From Goodfellowiella coeruleoviolacea (lineage in GTDB: Bacteria > Actinomycetota > Actinomycetes > Mycobacteriales > Pseudonocardiaceae): 64,000 nucleotides of DNA. The notes under the pieces were generated by a model. The model had not been told where the DNA came from, did not search any database, and saw only the letters and a list, made by a program, of their open reading frames with translations. Of this stretch, positions 54,384-64,000 are shown in pieces. The stretch covers positions 215,591-279,590 of the forward strand of contig NZ_JAMTCK010000005.1 in NCBI RefSeq assembly GCF_024171785.1, read 5' to 3'. The first letter of the stretch is position 1; the number at the start of each line of letters is the position of its first letter. A program made the position numbers and the translations under genes.

Positions 54384-54620
54384 CCGCCCATGGTATTTCG
54401 CGGCTCTGGACCGATCTTGTGCTCCCCCGCCCGGTGACGTGGGCCACCCGGGGCGCCGCGAGCCCGGTGAGCACCGGCCTGATCTGCGAGGATGCCGGCA
54501 ACGACGCGGCGCTGCGCGTGGCCTTGCCGGCCGGCGCGCGGGGTCGGGTGCGCGCTGATCCGCCGCGCACCGGGCCGGTGCGCCGGTCACGTGATTCTGC
54601 CGAACGTGCGAGGAGGCGTC

Positions 54621-55733
54621 ATGCCCAGTTCGAGCCCGTCCAGCAGTGCGTCCGATTCCCGTCCCGCCCCGGCTGGTCCGGCGGGCGCGGGGGCCGAACG
54701 TCGGCGCGAGGCCCCGGATCGCAACCTCGCGCTGGAACTCGTCCGGGTGACCGAGGCGGCGGCCATGGCGGCCGGCCGGTGGGTCGGCCGGGGCGACAAG
54801 AACGGCGGCGACGGCGCGGCCGTGGACGCCATGCGCCAGCTCGTCGGCACGGTGTCCATGCGCGGCGTGGTGGTCATCGGGGAGGGCGAGAAGGACGAGG
54901 CCCCGATGCTCTACAACGGCGAGCGGGTGGGCAACGGCGACGGCCCCGAGTGCGACGTGGCCGTGGACCCGATCGACGGCACCACGCTGATGAGCAAGGG
55001 CATGCCCAACGCGCTGGCCGTGCTGGCCGTGGCCGAGCGGGGCGCCATGTTCGACCCGTCGGCCGTGTTCTACATGGAGAAGCTGGCGGTCGGCCCGGAG
55101 GCGGCGGACGTCATCGACATCACCGCGCCGGTCGCCGAGAACATCCGCCGGGTGGCCAAGGCCAAGCACACCGACGTGTCCGACGTGACCGTGTGCGTGC
55201 TGGACCGGCCGAGGCACGCCGAACTGGTGGAGCAGATCCGGGCGGCCGGGGCGCGCATCCACTTCATCTCCGACGGTGACGTGGCCGGCGCGATCTCGGC
55301 CGCGCGTCCCGGCACCGGCGTGGACCTGCTGATCGGCATCGGCGGCACGCCGGAGGGGATCATCGCGGCCAGCGCGCTGAAGTGCATGGGCGGGGCGATC
55401 CAGGCGAAGCTGTGGCCCAAGGACGACGACGAGCGGCAGAAGGCCATCGACGCCGGCCACGACCTGGACCGGGTGCTGACCACCGACGACCTGGTGCGCG
55501 GCGACAACGTGTTCTTCTGCGCGACCGGCATCACCGACGGCGACCTGCTGCGCGGCGTGCACTACCGGTCGGGCGGCTGCACCACCCAGTCGATCGTGAT
55601 GCGGTCCAAGTCCGGCACGGTGCGGATGATCGACGGGTTCCACCGGCTGACCAAGCTGCGCCAGTACGCGTCGGTGGACTTCGACCGCTGGTCCGGCGAC
55701 GGGCACGAGGACCCGCTGCCGCCCCTGCCGTAG
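54621..55733 (+). CDS. glpX: Fructose-1,6-bisphosphatase class II
   Basis: 370 aa. [11 protein letters not shown] and the metal/phosphate motif DPIDGTTL (about residues 120-127), then GIGGTPEG and SGGCTTQS as in GlpX. Gluconeogenic enzyme; the sole FBPase type in many actinobacteria. ATG 54621 has a near-perfect AGGAGG site. The first 30 residues are a Ser/Pro/Ala-rich extension. Confidence 0.96.
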   Translation: MPSSSPSSSASDSRPAPAGPAGAGAERRREAPDRNLALELVRVTEAAAMAAGRWVGRGDKNGGDGAAVDAMRQLVGTVSMRGVVVIGEGEKDEAPMLYNGERVGNGDGPECDVAVDPIDGTTLMSKGMPNALAVLAVAERGAMFDPSAVFYMEKLAVGPEAADVIDITAPVAENIRRVAKAKHTDVSDVTVCVLDRPRHAELVEQIRAAGARIHFISDGDVAGAISAARPGTGVDLLIGIGGTPEGIIAASALKCMGGAIQAKLWPKDDDERQKAIDAGHDLDRVLTTDDLVRGDNVFFCATGITDGDLLRGVHYRSGGCTTQSIVMRSKSGTVRMIDGFHRLTKLRQYASVDFDRWSGDGHEDPLPPLP

Positions 55734-55831
55734 TCGGCGGTCCCCGAGTTGGCCCCATCAGCGGGCCCCGAGCCGCACTCGCGGGCCGGGGCCCGGACCG
55801 GGGCCCGGGCCGGGGTCGGCGCGCCGGCTGG

Positions 55832-56878
55832 TCAGCCGTTGTCGCTGGAGTGGCCGGGGAACAGGTGGGCCTCGGGGTTGAGTGCCACGGCGATGTTGTT
55901 GACGGCCGTGGCCGCCTCGCCGAAGCCGGTGGCGATGAGCTTGACCTTGCCCGGGTAGGCGGCCACGTCACCGGCCGCGTACACGCGCTCGCGCGCGGTG
56001 CGCATGGTGGTGTCCACCCGCACGGCGCGCCGGTCCAGTTCCAGGCCCCAGGACTCGATCGGCCCGAGGTCGGCGGTGAAGCCGAGCGCGGCCACCACGG
56101 TCTGCGCCGGCAGCACCTTGCGGTCGCCGGCGCGGGTGGTGATCTCCACCTCGCGCAGTTCGGGGTCGCCGCGCAGCTCGGTGACCTCGGCGTCGGTGAT
56201 CAGCTGCACGCCGAGTTCCCGCACCTGGCGGACGGTCGCGGGGTGGGCGCGGAAGGTGGCCCTGCGGTGCACCAGGGTGACGCTGGCGGCGATGGAGTGC
56301 AGCGCCAGCGCCCAGTCGAACGCGGAGTCGCCGCCGCCGACGATCACCACGTGCTGGTCCTGGTGCACCTGCAGCGAGGGCACGAAGTGCACCATGCCCC
56401 GGCCCAGCCAGCCCTCGCCGGCGGGCAGCGGGCGGGGCCGGAACTCGCCGATGCCGGCGGTGATCAGCACGGCGCCGGCCCGGACCGCGCTGCCGTCGGC
56501 CAATCCGACCAGCACGCGGTCGCCGACCGTGGTCAGCGTGCGGGCCTGGCGGCCGAGCAGGTAGGTGGGCTGCCACCGGTCGGCCTGCTCGACCAGCGCG
56601 GCCACCAGGTCGCGGCCGCGCACCGCGGGGAACCCGGCCACGTCGTAGATCATCTTCTCCGGGTACATCGCGGCGACCTGGCCACCCGGCTCGGGCAGCG
56701 AGTCGACCAGGGCCACCGACAGGTCCCGGAATCCCGCGTAGTACGCGGCGAACAGGCCGGTCGGCCCGGCCCCCACGATGAGCAGGTCGACGTCCAGGAC
56801 GTCGGTCAGGGTCGTCTCCAGCGCTTCGAGTTCCCGGTCGACGAGCTGGCCGAGAGGCTCTTCGGACGATGCGGTCAC
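55832..56878 (-). CDS. Ferredoxin-NADP reductase, thioredoxin-reductase-like type
   Basis: 348 aa flavoprotein. FAD motif VGAGPTG (about residues 35-41), GGQVAAMYPEK, NADP motif GGGDSAFDWALAL, and the FAD C-terminal motif AAGDVA. No redox CxxC, which separates it from true thioredoxin reductases and places it with TrxR-like FNRs. Transfers electrons between NADPH and ferredoxin. ATG 56878; stands alone between glpX and fumC. Confidence 0.92.
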   Translation of the reverse strand: MTASSEEPLGQLVDRELEALETTLTDVLDVDLLIVGAGPTGLFAAYYAGFRDLSVALVDSLPEPGGQVAAMYPEKMIYDVAGFPAVRGRDLVAALVEQADRWQPTYLLGRQARTLTTVGDRVLVGLADGSAVRAGAVLITAGIGEFRPRPLPAGEGWLGRGMVHFVPSLQVHQDQHVVIVGGGDSAFDWALALHSIAASVTLVHRRATFRAHPATVRQVRELGVQLITDAEVTELRGDPELREVEITTRAGDRKVLPAQTVVAALGFTADLGPIESWGLELDRRAVRVDTTMRTARERVYAAGDVAAYPGKVKLIATGFGEAATAVNNIAVALNPEAHLFPGHSSDNG

Positions 56879-56989
56879 CGAGTGGCCCGCCTTTCTGCCT
56901 GTGGTGGACGGCAGTGTTCGCCAACACAGTCGACCCTAGGCGTTTCAGATCACGGTGCCTAGTTTCAGGACCGGGGCCACACTCGGGTC

Positions 56990-58387
<1,398 letters not shown>

Positions 58388-59383
58388 CCGGCCCGGTAGT
58401 AGGCCCGGTAGCCGGCCCGGGGGCGGGCTGGGCGGGGCGCAGGCCGAGGGCGCAGCCGAGCGCCACCGCGCCCACGCCCAGCGCCGCCACCCCGGTCCAC
58501 TGCTGCGCGCCCAGCAGGACCGCGGTGACCAGGCCGCCCACCGGCATCATCCCGACCAGCACACCGGCCCGGCCGGCGCCGAGGTCGGACACGGCCCGGT
58601 ACCACAGGCCGAACGCGACCGCGGTGACCAGCACCCCGAGCACGGCCAGGGCGGCGGCCTGCCGCGCGTCCGGCAGCCGCCAGGCCGCGGTGGCACCGAC
58701 CAGGCCGCCACCGTCCACGACGCCACCGACCAGGGTGCCGGCCACGCCCGCGCCGACCGCGGCCAGCAGGCAGGACCACACCGACACCGCCAGCGCGCCG
58801 AGCCGGGCGACCACCCCCACCGCGAACAGGGTGAACGAGGCTTCGCACGCCATGGTGAGCAGGGCGAGCACCAGGCCGGGGCCGTGCCACGAGCCGCCAC
58901 CGGACAGCACCACCACGCCGGTCACCACCAGCAGCGCGCCCAGCACCACCCGCCCGGCCGGTCGGCGGCGGGCCAGCAGCGGGCCGGCCACGGCCAGCAC
59001 CAGCGGGCTGCCGCCGAGCACCGCGGCGACGAACCCGGGCTCGGCGTAGCGCTGGGCGTACAGGGCGCAGGCGTTGAAGCCGAGCATGCCGACGCCGACC
59101 ACGGCGGTGAGCGCGAGCAGGTCCCGCCGGCTGGGCCGGGCCAGGCCGCGCCCGGTGAGCCGCAGCCAGCCCAGCAGCAGCAGACCGCCCACGGCGTAGC
59201 GGATGGCCAGTCCCGGCAGCAGCGGGTAGTCGTCGAGCAGGCCGGTGACCGGCACGGACCCGCCGACCAGCAGACAGCCCAGCGCGCCAGCGGCGACCGC
59301 GACCCCAGCCGAACCCGACGTGGTGGACGGCTGACCGGACCGTCGAACGGGGAGTTCTGTCACGCGGCCAGCCTGGCCGGCAG

Positions 59384-59436
59384 GTGGACCAGAATTAAGC
59401 TCCACTTCGATGGCACGAGAATGGTCCACTTTGCGG
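59384..59436. promoter_or_regulatory. Probable MocR operator repeats
   Basis: GTGGACCA (59384-59391) is an inverted partner of TGGTCCAC (59422-59429), and TCCACTT occurs as direct repeats at 59401-59407 and 59425-59431. MocR proteins typically bind direct repeats close to their own start, so this is a likely auto-regulatory site. Confidence 0.55.
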
Positions 59437-60915
59437 GAACTGCTGCTGCCGGCCGTGGCCGGCGCCAGTCGGGGTCGCCGTGGCCGGGTGTTGGAGGCGG
59501 AACTGCGCGCGGCGATCCGCGCCGGCCGGTTGCCCCCGGCCACCCGGCTGCCCGCCACCCGCGACCTGGCCGGCCAGCTCGGCCTGGCCCGGGGCACGGT
59601 CACCGCGGCCTACGCGCAGCTGATCGCCGAGGGCTACCTGGTGGCCAGGCACGGCTCGGGCACCCGGGTGGCCGAGGCCGCGACGGTGGGCGGGCCGGTG
59701 GCGAGCGGGACGGTGGCGAGCGGGCCGGTGGCCGGGGACCCGGCGGCTGGGCCGGCGGCCGGGGGCGTGGGCGTGCCCGGTGCGGCCGACGCGGTCCTGG
59801 CCACGCCGGCCCCGGCGCGCCCGAGGTGGCGGTTCGACCTGCGCACCGGCCTGCCCGCGCTGGGCGCGTTCCCCCGGGCCGACTGGGTGGCGGCGACCAG
59901 GGCGGGCCTGGCCGGGTTGTCCAGCGAGGCCCTGGGCTATCCCGACCCGGCCGGCCTGCCCGAACTGCGCCGCGAACTGGTCGGCTACCTGGGCCGGGTG
60001 CGCGCGGTGGCGGCCACCCCCGGGCGGGTGGTGATCACCAACGGGTCCACCGAGGGACTGGCCCTGGTGGCCCGGGTGCTGCGCGCCGCCGGGCACCGGG
60101 TGGTGGCCGTGGAGCACCCGAGCCACCCCGGCCAGCGGGAACTGCTGCGCGTGCACGGGCTGACCCCGGTGCCCGTGCCGGTGGACGAGGACGGCATCGA
60201 CGTGACCGCGCTGGCCGCGACCGGCGCCAGGGCCGTGGTGGTGACCTCGGCGCACCAGTTCCCGCTGGGTGTGGTGCTGGCCCCGCACCGCAGGCACGCG
60301 CTGCTGGCCTGGGCCAGGAACCGGGACGCGGTGGTCGTCGAGGACGACTACGACGCCGAGCACCGCTACGACCGGCCGGCGCTGGGCGCGGTGCAGGCGC
60401 TGGCCCCGGAGCGGGTGGTCTACCTGGGCAGCGTCAGCAAGGTGCTGGCGCCGGCGCTGCGGATCGGCTGGCTGGTGGCGCCGGCCCGGCTGGCCGCGGA
60501 CCTGGTGGAGTTGAAGCGCCTGAACGACCTGGGCTGCGGCACGCTGCCGCAGGCGGCGTTCGCCCACCTGCTGCGGGCCGGCGGCTACGACCGGCACCTG
60601 CGTCGCACCCGGGCGCTGTACCGGCGGCGCCGCGACGCGCTGGTGGCCGCGCTGGCCGAGCACCTGCCGCACTGGCACCCGGTCGGGGTGGCCGCCGGCC
60701 TGCACGTGGTGGTCCGGCTGCCGGACGGCACGGACGACACGGCCCTGCGGGAGCGGCTGGCGCGGCACGGCATCCACGCGCCCGCGCTGGCCGACTTCGC
60801 GCCCGCCCCGGTCGCGGCGCCGTTTCCCGGGCTGGTGCTCGGTTACACCGCGCTCTCCCCCGACCGGCTGCGCGCCGCGGTCGCCGAGATCGCCCGGCTC
60901 GCTCGGGGCGGGTGA
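59410..60915 (+). CDS. MocR family transcriptional regulator (GntR HTH + aminotransferase fold)
   Basis: 501 aa. GntR winged helix at residues 27-90 (LPATRDLAGQLGLARGTVTAAY), a Gly/Ala/Pro linker, then a class-I aminotransferase fold with the PLP lysine in YLGSVSKVLAPALRIGW and DDYDAEHRYD. Such regulators use PLP or a PLP adduct as ligand (PdxR/GabR type). Divergent from the EamA exporter, the usual MocR arrangement. Confidence 0.93.
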   Translation: MAREWSTLRELLLPAVAGASRGRRGRVLEAELRAAIRAGRLPPATRLPATRDLAGQLGLARGTVTAAYAQLIAEGYLVARHGSGTRVAEAATVGGPVASGTVASGPVAGDPAAGPAAGGVGVPGAADAVLATPAPARPRWRFDLRTGLPALGAFPRADWVAATRAGLAGLSSEALGYPDPAGLPELRRELVGYLGRVRAVAATPGRVVITNGSTEGLALVARVLRAAGHRVVAVEHPSHPGQRELLRVHGLTPVPVPVDEDGIDVTALAATGARAVVVTSAHQFPLGVVLAPHRRHALLAWARNRDAVVVEDDYDAEHRYDRPALGAVQALAPERVVYLGSVSKVLAPALRIGWLVAPARLAADLVELKRLNDLGCGTLPQAAFAHLLRAGGYDRHLRRTRALYRRRRDALVAALAEHLPHWHPVGVAAGLHVVVRLPDGTDDTALRERLARHGIHAPALADFAPAPVAAPFPGLVLGYTALSPDRLRAAVAEIARLARGG

Positions 60916-60972
60916 GCCGGACCGGCCCGGCGCCGGCGGGTGGGTGTCGGTGCCCGGGTGCACCATGACCGT

Positions 60973-62754
60973 GTGCTGCTCTCCGAGGTGGTGACCACGT
61001 CAACCGCGGTGGCCGCCACGCGGTCCCGGTTGGCCAAGGTGGCGGCCCTGGCCGACCTGCTCCGCCACGCGGCCGCGTCCCCGAGCCCCGCCGAGTCGAG
61101 CCCGGCCAGTGGTGAGGGCCTGACCACCGCGGATCGGCTGACGCAGTCAGGCGAGAGCCGAAACACCACGGATCGGCTGACGCAGTCAGGCGAGAGCGGA
61201 AACAGTGCCGATCAGCTGACCGGCACAGTGCTGGCCGTGGTGTCCTTCCTGGTGGGGCGGCCGAGGCAGGGTCGGATCGGCGCGGGCTGGCGCACCCTGG
61301 TCGGGCTGGACGACGTGCCGCCGGCCGGCACCCCCGCGTTGACCGTGGAGCGGGTGGACGCCGTGCTGGGCGAGGTGGCCGCCGCGTCCGGTCGGGGCGC
61401 TGCCGCGCGCCGGGCCGAGGCGCTGCGCGGCCTGCTGGCCGCTGCCACCGCACCCGAACAGGACTTCCTGCGCCGGCTGCTGGCGGGTGAGCTGCGCCAG
61501 GGCGCGCTGGAGGGCGTGATGCTGGACGCGGTGGCCAGCGCGGCCGGGGTGCCGGTGGACGCGGTGCGCCGGGCGTTCATGCTGTCCGGCCAGTTGCCGG
61601 AGACGGCGGCGGCGGCGTTGACCGGTGGCGCGGCAGCACTGGCCGGGTTCCGGCTCGCCGTGGGTCGGCCGGTGCGGCCGATGCTGGCGTCCCCGGCCCA
61701 GTCCCTGCCGGACGCGTTGACCGAGCTGGGCGAGTGCGTGGTCGAGTACAAGCTGGACGGGGCCCGCATCCAGGTGCACCGGGACGGTGACGTGGTGCGG
61801 GTGTTCACCCGCAGCCTGCGCGACATCACCAGGAACGTGCCGGAACTGGTGGAGGTGGTCCGCGCGCTGCCGTGCCGGTCGGTGGTGTTGGACGGGGAGA
61901 CCCTGGCGCTGCGCCCGGACGGCCGGCCGCGACCGTTCCAGGAGACGATGAGCCGGTTCGGCAGCGAGGTGGCCCGGGCCAGGGACAACCCCACCACATC
62001 AGCGGACACCGACACATCAGCGGACACCACCACATCAGCGGGCAGCGCCGACGAGGCCGCGGCGAGCACCGACCCCAACACCGCGTTGCTGCTGCACCCG
62101 TACTTCTTCGACTGCCTCAGCCTGGACGGGGTGGACCTGCTGGACCTGCCGCTGCGTGAGCGGCTGGCCGCGCTGGAGCGGGTGGCCGGGCGGTTCCGGG
62201 TGCCCTCGGCGCTGGGCACCGGCCCGGAGCTGGCCGCCGAGATCCTGGACGCCGCACTGGCCGCCGGGCACGAGGGCGTGGTGGTCAAGTCCCTGGCCGC
62301 GCCGTACGCGGCGGGCCGGCGGGGCCGGGCCTGGCAGAAGGTGAAGCCGGAGCACACCCTGGACCTGGTGGTGCTGGCGGCCGAGTGGGGGCACGGCCGG
62401 CGCTCCGGCTACCTGTCCAACCTGCACCTGGGCGCGCGGGACCCGGACGGCGGGCCGCCGATCATGGTGGGCAAGACCTTCAAGGGCCTCACCGACGAGC
62501 TGCTGGCCTGGCAGACCTCGGTGTTCCCCACACTGCGCACCCGGGCCACGGACTGGCTGGTGGAACTGCGGCCGGAACTGGTGGTGGAGATCGAACTCGA
62601 CGGGGTGCAGGTGAGCCCGCGCTACCCGGGTGGGGTGGCCCTGCGGTTCGCCCGGGTGCTGCGCTACCGGCCGGACAAGAACGCCGACGAGGCGGACACC
62701 ATCGACGCGGTGCGTGCGCTGCTGCCCGGCGCGGCCGAGGGCGCCGGCCCGTGA
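60973..62754 (+). CDS. ligB: ATP-dependent DNA ligase, LigB type
   Basis: 593 aa. N-terminal DNA-binding domain, nucleotidyltransferase domain with motif I EYKLDGAR (Lys260), FFDCLSLDG and EGVVVKS (motif IV), motif V WQKVKP, and an OB fold. Closely parallels mycobacterial LigB, which begins with the same LL-x2-V pattern. Longer than the roughly 510-residue homologue because of two repeat inserts: a 39-bp repeat (residues about 53-80) and 18-bp repeats (about 341-358). GTG 60973 chosen to match that N-terminus. Confidence 0.93.
   Translation: MLLSEVVTTSTAVAATRSRLAKVAALADLLRHAAASPSPAESSPASGEGLTTADRLTQSGESRNTTDRLTQSGESGNSADQLTGTVLAVVSFLVGRPRQGRIGAGWRTLVGLDDVPPAGTPALTVERVDAVLGEVAAASGRGAAARRAEALRGLLAAATAPEQDFLRRLLAGELRQGALEGVMLDAVASAAGVPVDAVRRAFMLSGQLPETAAAALTGGAAALAGFRLAVGRPVRPMLASPAQSLPDALTELGECVVEYKLDGARIQVHRDGDVVRVFTRSLRDITRNVPELVEVVRALPCRSVVLDGETLALRPDGRPRPFQETMSRFGSEVARARDNPTTSADTDTSADTTTSAGSADEAAASTDPNTALLLHPYFFDCLSLDGVDLLDLPLRERLAALERVAGRFRVPSALGTGPELAAEILDAALAAGHEGVVVKSLAAPYAAGRRGRAWQKVKPEHTLDLVVLAAEWGHGRRSGYLSNLHLGARDPDGGPPIMVGKTFKGLTDELLAWQTSVFPTLRTRATDWLVELRPELVVEIELDGVQVSPRYPGGVALRFARVLRYRPDKNADEADTIDAVRALLPGAAEGAGP
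61131..61220. repeat. 39-bp in-frame tandem repeat in ligB
   Basis: Units start at 61131 and 61170 (nearly identical over the first 27 bases), with a partial third at 61209. They encode 13-residue units of DRLTQSGES type. Confidence 0.88.
61995..62048. repeat. 18-bp in-frame tandem repeat in ligB
   Basis: Three 18-base units (61995, 62013, 62031) of CACATCAGCGGACACC type encode T-S-A-D-T-like hexapeptides between catalytic motifs. Confidence 0.88.

Positions 62755-64000
<1,246 letters not shown>

Overview
The window is very GC-rich, densely packed actinobacterial chromosome: GTG/TTG starts are common, many genes overlap by 1-4 bases (GTGA or ATGA junctions), and third codon positions are strongly G/C. 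Actinomycete-specific genes are present: mshB (mycothiol), a LigB-type ATP-dependent DNA ligase, a GuaB1-type IMPDH-like enzyme, and a core block in the order ychF ... DUF6542 ... ispH, lipid-droplet-associated protein, xseA, xseB ... DUF4245, glpX ... fumC that resembles the Mycobacterium tuberculosis Rv1098-Rv1112 region. Gene content and style suggest a filamentous Pseudonocardiales-type organism (Saccharothrix/Actinokineospora/Actinosynnema-like); that assignment is inference.

Layout. 1-2.4 kb: an unknown protein, a DUF6113 membrane protein and mshB, all leftward. 2.5-11.1 kb: a leftward peptide ABC operon (substrate-binding lipoprotein, two permeases, two ATPases) preceded by a second large substrate-binding lipoprotein. 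11.5-13.4 kb: typA. 14-16 kb: a YciI protein and a START-like/NUDIX fusion carrying an expanded 21-bp repeat. 16.3-21.8 kb: a histidine kinase/response regulator pair divergent from a LolA/RseB-like exported protein coupled to a two-gene ABC exporter. 21.9-23.5 kb: a multi-pass membrane protein bracketed by two direct copies of an 86-bp dispersed repeat, a third copy of which lies at the window start. 23.5-28 kb: a NADAR N-glycosidase and a thiBPQ thiamine uptake operon behind a clear TPP riboswitch. 28-31 kb: pterin dehydratase, a GT87 mannosyltransferase-like protein, a small two-helix membrane protein behind a structured leader with B12-riboswitch-like motifs, and DUF6194. 31-35 kb: AraC regulator divergent from an NmrA-like reductase, then an SDR and a LysR regulator.

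35-46 kb: ychF, then a DNA-repair-rich stretch (AdaA-AlkA fusion, ogt, sbcC/sbcD, rmuC) interspersed with two TetR regulators, each divergent from a target gene (EamA exporter; CMD-fold protein) across well-formed operator repeats. 47-53 kb: the DUF6542/ispH/xseAB block, including an extra translationally coupled gene between xseA and xseB. A 54-base uninterrupted C homopolymer lies at 52949-53002. 53-64 kb: an atypical SDR, DUF4245, glpX, a thioredoxin-reductase-like ferredoxin-NADP reductase, fumC, an EamA exporter divergent from a MocR regulator, ligB, and guaB1 running off the right end.

No tRNA, rRNA, CRISPR array, transposase, integrase or phage gene was recognised. The most distinctive non-genic signals are the 86-bp repeat family, a strongly iterated 13-bp palindrome GTCCACnnnGGAC (eight sites), many in-frame minisatellites, the poly-C tract, and the unusual leader at about 29.94-30.1 kb.
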